Assembly: GCF_028476545.1 (NCBI RefSeq)
Contig: NW_026733049.1
Location: 323,001-387,000, forward strand
DNA length: 64,000 nt
Source: Physella acuta
Lineage: Eukaryota > Mollusca > Gastropoda > Physidae
Direction of reading: 5' to 3'
Shown here: piece by piece, positions 11,761 to 23,352 of the stretch
Layout: the number at the start of each line of letters is the position of its first letter
Position numbering within the stretch: the stretch's first letter is position 1
Notes under the pieces: generated by a model
Told to the model about the DNA's origin: nothing
Database searches by the model: none
What the model saw: the letters and a program-made list of their open reading frames with translations, nothing else
Program-made: the position numbers and the translations under genes

Positions 11761-13879
11761 AACAAATGAATTCTACTTAATCTGCCACATGTGTCTTGGA
11801 GAAGAATAGCAGAATATAAACTTAAAGTTTTGAGTTCACTGTTATCATCATTTTTTTTTCCCCTTTTGTGCCTAAGACACTTGCTGCCACCTAAGAAATC
11901 CTCCTCCACTTTTGTCGGTCTCTGGCAATTTCCTGGCAGTCCTCCATGATAGTCCTGCCTCTGCCATCTGCTTCTCCTCCGTCTCCATATGCTTTCCTCA
12001 CTGTTGTCAGCTAGCTCATAAAAAAGGCCACTTTGTTGAGTCATTCGTCACTACTATGCATAGCTTAGATCTAGTCTATGTGACTTAGTAATGTCTATCA
12101 TTTTATCTAAACTCATTCAAGCACTCTTATTCAACTTATAATTTTATTAAATAATTTTTTTAGTGATGCAGCCCTAGAGACTAAATTTTTATGGCAGGTT
12201 AGATTTATTATATGTATAAGAGAACAAGGTCGTACAGACACGCTTGACCTATTTTGAACCTCCTAGTTAAAAAACTTATAAACAAAAAGGGGATCTCCCT
12301 CCCACACCCTCTCTCTTACCATACTTGCCCAGGCCCTAAGGCATAGTCCTGTTGTTCTGCACTTGTTACTTAATGTATGCAGGCAATACATTTAGATCTG
12401 CATCCTATTATTGTACATTTGCTGTAATTTCTGTATTGTGGAGTCTTGATGTCAATGTAGGAATATTCAGGAATATTCAGTTATCAAATAATGCCTTTTT
12501 TGTTTTATATCAATCAATTATTAGCCTAACAGTTAGTATTAGATGGAGTTAGGCCTAATAGTAAACAATGCATCCAGAAATTTTAGAAGCTTTAGATCTG
12601 TTTGCAGGCTATTTTTATATATCTTATAGTCTAGTTTTTATTTGAGTCAGTATGTCTATTATATTGTACTTAAAATTTAGTTTAGTGACTGTCAATAGTG
12701 TTTAGTATCAATAACATAGTAGGCCACATTTTAGTGTGCACTTTGGCTTTGATTCTATAGGTTATACCAATGTCTAGTTTAAACATTTAGTGTCTAGACT
12801 TTGGATTTAGAGGTAACCTTAAAGATTATTATAATGAAATTAGTATGACAGATACTGATACTACAACTCCCAATTCTAATCAGAAACCTAAACCTACCCT
12901 TATTTAATGTACTACAGTAACGGGTTGTTTCCTGTTTGATCAGAGATTCAGCAATTTGATATATTGAATCAGCTTCCCTTTTAACAGTACCATTCATAAT
13001 AGTAGCGCTGTGTCTCAAATTAGACTTCACCATAGTTAAAATTTTAAACTTAATTTCCAAAACTAACTTCAGAATACAATAAACTAGCTGTCGGTACCCA
13101 TTTCACGTGATTTATAGGCCTACATATTTTAATGTTATACTTGTTTGAGAAAAATATTTTATAAAATAGTTATTGGTCAAAACGCAATGTGCTTTACTAC
13201 ATGTTGAACGATATTAGTTACAAAGCAAAGAAATTACTAATTAGCTAAAAATCTGACACATTTAAAATAACATAGGCTACCAACACCTATAAGAAAAACC
13301 AAATTATATACATTATTAGTCAACTCAATGTCAACACTATATTAAATGCACACACTTTTTAAGATACTTAAATGATTCAGCTACAAACCCGGCTGTTCAA
13401 CTGTATTTATGTTGTTTTTTAAAGTAGTTTGTAATACTTTTGGCCAAGAAAATTGTATACATTTCATAGCATACGTCTTAATAAGTAGATCTATAGGTTT
13501 AAATCAAATTCAAATGAAATAATTCATTTCTTCATATTCTAAAATTGGAAGATGATGCCATTAGTTTTGTGTACTTTCCATAGTTTAAGCATGTGACATG
13601 TGATGTCACTGTTTTTCAAACTTTTCACAACAATAAACACTCTTCTGGCAGCATAGTAAAAAATATGTTTCTACTTTTGAATATTCCTTTATTTTTATTT
13701 TCCTTTTTCAAATAAAATTTAATTTATACATTTAAAACATCCACCATATTATTTTCAACAAAAGTCTGTATCTTTCTGTTCTCCATATATTGCTGAACAT
13801 ACTGATCACATAGCCTCAAACTGTTACAGACAGAGAGAGAGAAAGAAGTGTGGACATGGGCTTGTATATATTAGGATAG

Positions 13880-14386
13880 TTTTGAAGTCATTCTTAACAT
13901 GAGAATACCAGCAAATCTTTTTTTTTTATCATCAATTCATTTTGTATGAATGTGTGAACATTGGTGTCACTAGTAAAGCAGTTTCTTTAGTGTCTTTCTG
14001 TATGGTATGGTGGAAATCAAACACTGTTACCATTTGCTCGCTGGACTTCTTCCAAAATAAGTGCCTGCAAAGGATCAACACTATATCAAATTAAAAGTAA
14101 CTAAGAGAAAAGGAGTAAGAAGCAATTTCAGTAGTAATTGAAAAAATAGTGTTGGATAGGCCATATACTGAGGATGAGGTCAAAGGAAATTACAGCTATT
14201 ACAACTGGACTCAAAAAGGGAAAAACAAAAATGAAAAGCTTAGGCTTTCTTGGAGATGTACAGCCAGGAAACAACTGGCGAAAAGCATATTATATTGGGA
14301 AATTATCAAGAAGGTTAACACAAACTAGCAGAGAGGCTACAAATTTCAGAGGACTGACCCTTTTGTCCCCAAGCACTGATGGCTAA
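13880..14386 (+). mobile_element. Degenerate LINE C-terminal remnant upstream of GRDP copy 2
   Basis: Translation gives FFQNKCLQRI and then WIGHILRMRS, phrases typical of the region after RT in LINEs, ending near 14386 with a stop. The last about 120 bases are also upstream of copy 3 (33228-33350); the rest is missing there. Heavily decayed. Confidence 0.45.
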
Positions 14387-14667
14387 AATTATAATTAATT
14401 GCCTTATTAATAATATTATATGGGCCAAGGCTGACTTTGCTCATTAAAATCACAGCTGTAATGTCATATTTCATAGTTAGGTTTAGGGTGGGTTCATTTT
14501 TATAGCTGTATATTTTAATATACTTTATACAAAGAGGTACTTTGGTTTTGATAAAATGTAACTAGATTACTTGTTTTCAGTTGTTCTTTAGTTACATAAA
14601 ATAGATTAGTTTCATTTTTTTAAATATGTTCTTTTCAATTTGTTTATTAAATTTATTTTTTTTCTAG

Positions 14668-17600
14668 AGAACTACAAAAATCTAGACTTTGTGTAGGACG
14701 TGTGACTGATATCCCTGCTTAAAAATGAAATCATACAAAGACATTTCGATAAATATCAACTTGGTTGCGTCGGCAATCAACCATTTGCAGTTTCTAGAAG
14801 AATGTGACAAGCACACAGATTTGAGAGATGAAAGGTTTTTGCGTCAAGCACTGTATAGGTACCAGTACTTTTGGTTACCTCTGGCAGCTAAACATAAGAA
14901 AAAGGTTCTGGAGGCGCCTCTAGATATAGCCTGGGTGTGGCACTGTCACATGCTGTCACCAGCTTCATACTGTACCGATTGTGTCAGAGTAAGTTTAACA
15001 TAAACATCTTTCTTATTCATTCCTATTTTTTTTTTAGCAAATAAGAAATTTAAAAAAAAATGAGATATTTTTTCTATTAAACATTTGCATAGATAGTGAA
15101 CTATTTGTATGTCATTCTGCAGACTATAATTCAACTAATAAATAAATGATTTTCATTTTATACTTTCTGGACTGACATATTTTTAAAAATTAAAATGTTT
15201 ATTCCTTTTTCTTATAATTATGATTCCTAGATACTAGATGGTGTGATTGTTGATCACACTTTAGAAAGAAATAAAAGTACACGATCAAAGATGTTGCAAG
15301 AAACAAAGCGCCTTTGGGAGAAAGAATATCCTAATGACCCTTTTGAAATAGATTTGGACACTGGATTTCTGATACAGCAGTATAAAAATGGGCAGACAAC
15401 TTTCTCTTACAACATTCTAGAAGCTGCTGGTCGGCAGAAAGAATTTGGTTATCAGGTACTGTTTTCATTTTGTACCTTACACAAAAATTGATGGAAAATT
15501 TTTAAAATCATGTTTTTCTTCAAAAGAGTTTATTACAAAATCATTTCTGGCACAATTTATCATAAATGAAGTATCCCCAGATTTAATATCTGTTCTTCTT
15601 GAAAAAAAACTTCATAGCCGTTTTACTCACGAAACTGCATGCCAAATGCTCAGCAACAATTAATTCAATTACATTTCTGATCAGGTTCTTAAAAAAAATG
15701 AGAAGTACTCTGTTGCTTCCCAAGTTGTGAAACCCACACTTTTATATTGTTTCAAGCACTCAATCTCACTTTGTTTTTACAAAGCATAATAAATTAATGG
15801 ATATTTTTATTTAAAAATTAGTGTGTCTTTTGTAAGATGTGCTCTTTAATAATATAAATGTATATTGTATTGTACACTCACTGCATGAAATTTTGTTCCA
15901 TGTTTAAAGAAAGATTGGCTAATTTGAAAGTGTATAACATTACATTTTAAAACTCCAGGTTAGTCTGCCCCACTACACTGATAAAAAGTTTCTAGAGAGT
16001 TCCCTAGTCAGGTACAAAAAATTTCTGTACCTAAAGACCCAGCGACCAAACATGTTCATAGTTCCCTGTTACGACATTGACCTGATGTGGCACACCCATC
16101 AGCTCTACCCTAAGACTTACAAGGAGGACACGGAGAGGTTGTTCAATAAAATTTTTAACCATGATGACAGTGTCACAGATCGGAATGAGGGATCCAAGCT
16201 TTACAATTCTGACTTGGCTACAAGAGAAGTGAGTCTTAAGCTTACACTCACCATACCATGTTGATATTTATGTTTCATTTTCAGACTTTTTTAGTTTTAC
16301 ACTATTTACAGAGCAATGATGTAATGTAATACATATAAAATGTTTAGATGACTATCAATACTCTTGACTAGCACCCATCAGAGCTGGGAGGGTTCAAGAT
16401 TTGATCAAAGAATTAATGATTTATCAAGATTCATGATTTATGTTAGTAATATTAGTAATTATGTGTTTATCTGGTATTGTAACTGATTTATTAAAGATTT
16501 AACAAATCATCATTTTTCATAATTTAATTTTATTAACATAAAACAGATTACATAGAAATAGCACTAGACTGCAGTAGCATAACCCTGTAAGAGTAATAAC
16601 AGATTACATAGAAATAATAAAAATACAGAAGCATTACCCTGTAGAAGTAATAACAAAGAATCAATTTTACTTTTTCCTTAATGTCACTTTAAATAAGCAT
16701 CAAGCATGCAGAATTTTGATGATTTAAATTCTACTAGCTTCCAAAGTAATTTTTTTTTAAACAGCTTTATTAAAGTAAGTAATATTTTATGTTCTACTTC
16801 TGTAAGGAAGTTTGATCAAAGTTTGAATAGTGGATAAAATGTTAATATAATAATAATTGGTATATTCATCCCTTCCAGGCTTGGAAAGAGGTGTTTTCTG
16901 AGAACTTTGCCTTATTTGGAGCCATGTACAGGGGAGAGAACCCAGTAGGAAAGCTGCAAACAATCAAGCCAGAAGAAATCATGCTGATGAGAACCAGAAT
17001 ATCAAACCTAGCTTTTGAAAGAGTGGAGATGAAAGTATCTCCAGCCACCATAGGCAAGCCTCGCTTGAGTGTGTCCACTGCAGTCAATTCAAAGCAGGTA
17101 CAATGTTCTCAAATCTTGGGTGTGTCCTATTTAGACCTAGTGATCTATTGGGTAGATGAATCAGAGTTCATGTTTCTTGACTTTGAAGTTTCTTGACTTT
17201 GGCTTTGAAGGGGGGGGGGGGGGGGAGTTCAGATAGGCAGATAGTGTGAAGTCACACTTTTGCATTTTAAATAAACCGTGAGTGATCTCCCCAAAACTTT
17301 CTTGAATATTCTTATATAAAATAACGGGGGATGGGAACTTGGGCTATAGACATGATTTTTAATCCATTTTAAATACTTAATGTTTTAAAAATAGAATAAA
17401 ATCTCGTAGACAAAAGAATTGCACACCAAGTGAACGCCAAATAAAAAAAGTGCATAATAATGCGCAATATTATTAGTACTTTAAAAATTTACATTAGTTT
17501 TTTGAGAAATCGGAAGTAGCGTAAATTACTACTTCCGGTCAACAGAAATTACTCAAAATTTAACAGAAGGTAGAGAATTAGATCTTTTACTTACATGTGA

Positions 17601-20600
17601 AATTTCATTTATCTATCTGAAATAGTACTCAAGTTATAGGCTTTTGAAAAATTCAAAGTAGAAAAAATACCACTTCCGGTTATCGGAAATGACTCAAAAG
17701 TTGATACGGATCTACAATTTTGATAAAATACTTATATGTTAAATTTCATCAACCTAGCTGTAACGGTACTCAAGTTATCGTGTTTACACACGGACAGACA
17801 GACAGACACACAAACATACGGACAGAATTGCAAAGCCCAGTTTTTCAGACTGGATTACGCATTAAACCTCTTAATTTTGATAAATCTGGATTGTTAATTT
17901 TTGCCCGATTAAAATAAGTCCTCTATACTTCCGGTTATCGGAAATGGCTCAAAAGTTGATACGGATCTACAATTTTGATAAAATACTTATATGTTAAATT
18001 TCATCAACCTAGCTGTAACGGTACTCAAGTTATCGTGTTTACACACGGACAGACAAACACACTTACACACGGACAGACAAACACACACAGACCTCAGTGA
18101 GGTGTAAAACGTTGAGATTTGTAAAAATCTCGATTTTTTTTTTTGCACGATTACAATACTTTCTCTATACTTCGTATATACGAGAAAGTAAAAAATGGTA
18201 ATTTTAGAAACAGAATGTAAGCCATAATTTCACATTTTTGAAAACTGTTTTTGTAAATGTAATTGAAATTAATATACTCTAGCCAGACTCAGTCAACATT
18301 TTAGAAAGAAATTTGATGGTTTTTTTTTTTTTTTTGTTGGCTTTACATTTGTTAGCAGAAGTACTTGATTTTTATTTTAGCAATAATATTTAATACATTT
18401 CTTTAAAAAATTGGAAATACATGTTTTGTTTCCTTTCCTTTTAAATGCCCTAGACCACCTCTAGGCTGAATAATGACCTTTACTTTTAGAGCTCTAAATA
18501 GAAAAAAAAAAATCATACTACTTCCCCCATCCTTCAACTAAGCTTGTCATTTTTTAAAAGACTGTTTTTATGTTACTTTCAAAAGATGGCCTCAAATGAA
18601 TTATTATTTTTTTTATACAGGAGAAGCTCATCTCAACCCTCAAAGGCCCCAAAAAAGTTTGGCAGAGCAAGTCACTTTTCCATGTGAACTTCAACACCCG
18701 CTCTGTAAACTGCTTGATGTTCAGTCTGCTAGATGTGACTGGTTGGGGCTTCTTTGGCTCAGAAATAGCTATCATGAGCACCACCTTTGACATGCTGCCC
18801 GTGCTTGAAGCTATCCCTTTTGGACAGAGGTCCACACAGGAGCTTATCACCACCCAGCACTGGAACTTTAAGGTCAAGTTTTTACCATATTGTTTTTATT
18901 AACTTTTTTATAGACAAACTGCAAAGTGGTCTCCAGTTCAACATATCCGCCTTTATTGGGATTTTATTGGGCCAGAGCCTGTTTATGCATCGATTTATAA
19001 AATCCGCATAGAGGAACGGGGTCCAAGGAGGGTTTTTTGTGAGGAGGTAGGTTGGGTCAATGTCCTTGTTTTTATATTAACACAATTGTTACATTCTGTG
19101 ACTATCACAAAACTTGTAACCTGTACACAAAATGTCTACATTTAAACAGCAATGCTCCTGATAATAAAATTGTGGTGTCTTTATTTGTATAAAATTAGTA
19201 TTTTTGCATCAAATGAAAACAGAAATAGGAGTCATGAACATAAGGTGCCTCATAACTTTTTATAACACTGTGGACGATGTTAGAAAATTATATTTAAAAA
19301 ACTTTTTTTACATTAAAAGAATAAATCTTTAATACCTTCACACGTTTTCATTTGAAATGGGGGGGGGGGGGATTGTTTTTTAAAAATCAATCACTCACCT
19401 CTACTTATGTATAATTAAACTGATTTTTTTTTTTTTTTTGGATTCCTATTCAGTTTTTCTTCCAGACTTTTTTCTCCGGGGGGGGGGGGGGGGGACTTGA
19501 AATTTTCGGGGGGGGGGGGGGACGACGACACACACACACACACTGTTAAAAGTATATATTTTGCCTGGAAGAAACTCTGTTCCTATTAGAAATACATTTT
19601 ATTATACCTTTCTTTTTCTTTCTTTTAAAAAATAATTTAACAGATAGACTTTAAAGTCAACATTGGCCCAGTGAAGAAGGGACCCTTATTATTGTACCTG
19701 AAGGCAGGCCTGTATGAGAGAGCTGTCATGCCAGAGCACTTAGAAAGTATGTGGGGTCCTATCCCTCTCCCACGTCTACCACCTGGGGCAGAAAACTGGT
19801 GTGAAGTGGCATCTCACAAGTAAGCAAAAACTGCATTCTCTCCCTGAAATAGTTATTTTAATGAAAGGGGAGGTAATCAAATTTAGATAACTAAATACAG
19901 GGTACTTTTGAAAAATAATTGCTGTTGGTATGTCTCTTTATGAATTTACCAACACTTACTTTAATTAATAGGTTTGTATGTATTTCATTTTAATTTGATT
20001 AAAATTTGTTTCAGGGTGACTAACCACAGAGGAGTGCCATTGTTCACTTGTCGCCTGATCCACTCCCAGCCATTGCTTCAGTCAGCTGTACATGTATTTT
20101 ACCAGGACAAAATGGTGGCTGTTGGTCATTTAGTGGGCACTGACCAGTTGCCGATCCCCATTCAAGCAAGTCAATTTATAATGTCTAAGAGTTATATTTT
20201 CATAGAAAGTTTAAGTGCTACCTTAAATCAAATTAAATTTTAAACAAAAAATTTTAATACTGGTTTTAAACCACTTTGAATACATAATTAAAGTGTAATT
20301 TCTCTATTTTTTAACATGTAATTTGTTTTTTTTTTTAATTTAATTATTGGTAAACTAATGCAGTGAAGTTAAAGCAATATTTTTGCTTTGAAAATGAAAA
20401 CACATAAACTGTAATTAGTTTAAAGTTTTATTTCTAAAAATTACTAACCACTCACCTGAAAAAAGATATTTTGAATCAATGCTGATCTGTGAATGCCTTA
20501 TCTTAACCAGGTAAAAAACAGAAAACAGTGTGTGACCTTGAACCCAAGGGCAGCTGACAGGGCAGTTCTTATCAAGAACCACTCAGGGGATTGGGCTGCA

Positions 20601-23352
20601 GTGGTTGGTAGATGGATACGTCAAACTCGAGGGGTTGCTGGAGTAGACGGTAAGATTTTTGTTTATAATTAAGCTGTTTATAGTTTTTTTAAATGTGAAG
20701 TTTTATTAACCTGCTGCTTTGGTTAAGTTTGGTTTAACCTTTTGAACCCTTAGCCTCTGACTCGAAAATCCCCATGCCCTTAGAGCAATAGACTCTCAGT
20801 AAAAAAAAAAGATTACAAATAGGCCTATAACATCAAAGTTAATTTTGTTAATTTAATTAATTAAAGACAAAACAAAAATATTAGTTTGTGGGAACAGCCA
20901 TGACAGGACCATACCACGAGTCAAATTTTTTGTTACGTACTTTTTTGATTTAGCATTTTTATGTACGGGCTGTTGATCTGGGGTAAGGTGTCCTAGAGCG
21001 ATTTATTGGTCTGCTAGAGCACAAAGATTTAAGACTGACAAAAATAGCGGTACCATGGGATCAATAGGTTAAAAATTACTTTTACTTCAGATAAATTAAA
21101 ATGGGAAGCTTTACTATTTTGCTGCTTTAATTAATTTTAGCTTGAAAAATTTATTAAAGCTTGTTGAAAAGTGAAAAGGTTTGTCAAGTCTTCAAAATCA
21201 GATAATTTAAATGGGAAGCTTAACCTTTATGTTGCTTTGATTAAATTTTTTTTATCCACTCTTCAAAAGTAAATTTACAAAACTGTAAACTGTACAGGTA
21301 CCCCAGGTAGGGCTGGCAGGAGAGGTGTGCCTGGAAATGCTGGAACTCTGCATGTGAAGATCTGGAGAATGAAAGAACGAGATCTTCAAGAAGTGGTGCT
21401 CTCATATGACCGTTCCATTTACACGTTAAGTGTTGCTGGGGTTAGCATTGACCTCAAGGCAGGAGTTGTCATGGTAAGCAATTAATGACATCAATCAGAA
21501 CTAATTGTCTTAAGTAATTAATGGCATCAATCAGACCAAGCTATTGTCAGTAATTAATGGCACCACCCAGAGCTAATTGTCATTAGTAATTAATGGCGTT
21601 AATCAGAGCAAATTTTCATGGAAAATAATGACATCAATCAGGAGCTAATTGTCATAAAAAGTAATTACTGACAGTAATTATAGTGTATTGCCAAGTTAGG
21701 TAATTATTGGCATAAATCATGAGCAAATGGTAAATGTAGGTAATTATTGGCATAAATCATGAGCAAATGGTAAATGTAGGTAATCACTGCCATCAAAAAG
21801 TTTAAAATATATACATCTGTCACTGCCATGACACAAACCTGTATAAGAGTATACAATTGTAGCATGACTAAAGATTGTGAGTTAATGATATTCTAAATTT
21901 GTAACTGCTCTGAATGAATGTTGCACCAGGTGGATGAGCACTGTGATGATGTGGCTGAGGCTCTAGCCCTGGCCTTCAGCATATCCCTGCTGCATGTGCT
22001 TTGCCAGCCCCGCCCTAAGGACTGGAAGCCTGGAAAAACTATAGAGTCCTGTGCTGGATATCGAGGAACAAAAAAGGTAAGCATAACTAGGCCACTTACA
22101 TTTTTGTTGTATGTTTTTTTTTTCACACATAATTTTTTTAAAAAATTGAACAAGTTAAAAGATTTAAAATCACAACAAAAATAGCTCATTGTGACCATGG
22201 AAAATCTATTTAAAAAGAAACACACAAAAAAAAACCTAGTTTTATAAATTAATAATAAAGTTAGGTTGTTTTGATTGAAGACAAAGCTTAAACATTGTCT
22301 AAAATTAAAAAAAAAATGTTTATTATGAGACCTAACAATATATAAAGATAAAAATATCAACAAAAGTGGTATGTGTTAACTTTAAGATGTACATAGAAAT
22401 TATTTTTTGTTAGCTAGACTGCCTAGTGATATAATAACCAGAGGTTTTTAAAGTTTTAGTATCTGATGTATTAAATACAAATTATTGAAGAAATGAATAT
22501 ATGTTTCATCCCCAAATTTTGAACTTATCAATACAGGGTTAACACTGAGTCACTCTACCACCTACCTCAATGTCTCTTAAAGTACATGAGTATTGTGAAC
22601 ATTTAAGTTACTACCTGAATGTTTGCTTACACCACATTTACACTTGCAACCAGTGTTCGCTCTAAGGGGGAAAAGCTCCTGTGCAAAACTGTATTTTCTG
22701 TGTGTGGTGTTCTAAAAGTCTTATACAGGGATAAATTTATTTTACAGTATCAGTGCGCAGCAGTTCAAAACTACTGTGCGGCAGTGCACCTCACAGCTTA
22801 GAGGGAACATAGCTTGCAACATGTATTCATGTATAGAAATAACATTTTTCACACAGAACATGTAAACTTACTTGCTGCGACTTATTTTTCTAGACATATA
22901 GATTACACATGAAAAGTGTTAAGGTATTGTTAATGGATATGTTACTAGTTTTAACTGTTTCCTAGGTAACTTATGTTCCTTCTGAGGACCTGGCCTTTAT
23001 CATGGCTGCAGGTTTCCTGATGGCCACTCCAAGCAATCATTTTGTGGCACAAACCTACGGGGTGCACGCATGCGCTGGCTGCGGTGGAGGGGATGTTGTG
23101 GCTAGTGATTTTAGTGGTGTCGACTGCGGTAGTGTCGGGGGTGGTGACATCGGGGCTGGGGGTGATGGTGCTGGCGATGGTGGTGCTGGGTGTGGGGGTT
23201 GTGGTGGTTGTGGTGGTTGTGGTGGAGGCGGTGCTGGATGCGGAGGTGGGGGTGCTGGATGCGGAGGTGGGGGTGCTGGATGTGGAGGTGGGGGTTGTGG
23301 AGGAGGATGTGGTGGTGGATGTGGTGGAGGGTGCGGAGGGTGTGGAGGCTAA
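14668..23352 (+). CDS. GRDP-like protein, copy 2 (complete, 841 aa)
   Basis: A 5' UTR exon part starts after the acceptor at 14667, with ATG at 14725. Coding exons: 14725-14988, 15231-15455, 15959-16228, 16879-17097, 18621-18872, 18927-19046, 19644-19819, 20015-20165, 20511-20649, 21298-21473, 21930-22076, 22966-23352. All phases join without a stop and give 841 residues, close to the length of plant GRDP1/2. The N-terminal GRDP/DUF1399 region carries two WHxH motifs (WHCH at 72-75, WHTH at about 207-210). The middle is globular, of unknown fold to me. The final about 95 residues are Gly/Cys-rich. No signal peptide or membrane span is seen, so it is probably cytosolic (inference). Intron 8 is GC-AG and intron 5 is only 54 nt. 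This copy is the best reference for the family here. It differs from copy 3 at about five residues in exon 1, so it is a recent duplicate. Confidence 0.88.
14725..16228 (+). other. GRDP/DUF1399 domain coding region (copy 2, exons 1-3)
   Basis: Exons 1 to 3 encode the family-defining domain. Exon 1 has LDIAWVWHCHMLSP and exon 3 has YDIDLMWHTHQLYP. The two halves resemble each other around a hydrophobic-acidic stretch followed by WHxH, which suggests internal pseudo-symmetry. The same exons lie at 33686-35151 in copy 3. The paired His motifs could bind a metal, but I know of no proof of that for the family. Confidence 0.75.
17270..18195 (+). mobile_element. Unclassified interspersed repeat in intron 4 of GRDP copy 2
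   Basis: Absent from copy 1 and present at the same point in copy 3 (36175-36852). It contains ACTTCCGGTTATCGGAAATG, GACAGACA runs and a 3' hairpin-like CTTCGTATATACGAG. In copy 2 a segment of about 130 bp is present twice (17670-17800 and 17928-18058), but only once in copy 3. Looks like a non-autonomous element; family unknown to me. Confidence 0.6.
19451..19579 (+). mobile_element. G-tract hAT-like MITE in intron 6 of GRDP copy 2
   Basis: Ends CAGTTTTTCTTCCAG and CTGGAAGAAACTCTG, 8-bp duplication TTCCTATT (19443-19450 and 19580-19587). The internal core is deleted compared with the 210-bp form. The same insertion with the same duplication is in copy 3; copy 1 has the empty site near 3774. 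Confidence 0.88.
21465..21790 (+). repeat. Splice-donor-like minisatellite, intron 10 of GRDP copy 2
   Basis: Same family as 5788-6140, with a different order and number of units; also has an exact tandem repeat of the GGCATAAATCATGAGCAAAT unit. Confidence 0.8.
22651..22812 (+). mobile_element. hAT-like MITE in intron 11 of GRDP copy 2
   Basis: Ends CAGTGTTCGCTCTAAG and CTTAGAGGGAACATAG, exact 8-bp duplication CTTGCAAC (22643-22650 and 22813-22820). Copies 1 and 3 have the empty site CTTGCAACTTG. A third hAT-like family, different from the G-tract one. Confidence 0.88.
22966..23352 (+). repeat. Coding Gly/Cys-rich repeat, last exon of copy 2
   Basis: After about 45 ordinary residues, the last exon becomes a 21-bp coding repeat whose unit reads GGGGAGC, then GGGC repeats. 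The equivalent in copy 1 is 7125-7502 and in copy 3 41639-41986. Repeat number and arrangement differ among copies (tail ends CGG in copy 1 and CGGCGG in copy 2). Cysteines at regular spacing in a Gly matrix suggest cross-linking or metal binding (inference). The opposite strand is open and His-rich, but that is a shadow of the repeat. Confidence 0.8.

Larger units (their letters stand above)
10898..14667. other. Intergenic region between GRDP copies 1 and 2, with unit junction
   Basis: Up to about 11338 it matches the 3' flank of all copies. From there to 14667 it matches only the region upstream of copy 3, so it is the 5' flank. It probably holds the promoter and an untranslated first exon of copy 2, which I cannot place. 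Contains a SINE fragment and a LINE remnant. Confidence 0.6.

Noticed and set aside
20161-20243. GRDP exon 8 continuing as ORF to 20243
   Set aside because: Read-through beyond CAA at 20165 breaks the frame into exon 9; the GC donor solution joins all later exons in frame in every copy.
21893-22363. 156-codon minus-strand frame over GRDP exon 11
   Set aside because: Antisense of a conserved exon plus intron; the intronic part is not conserved as protein in copies 1 and 3.
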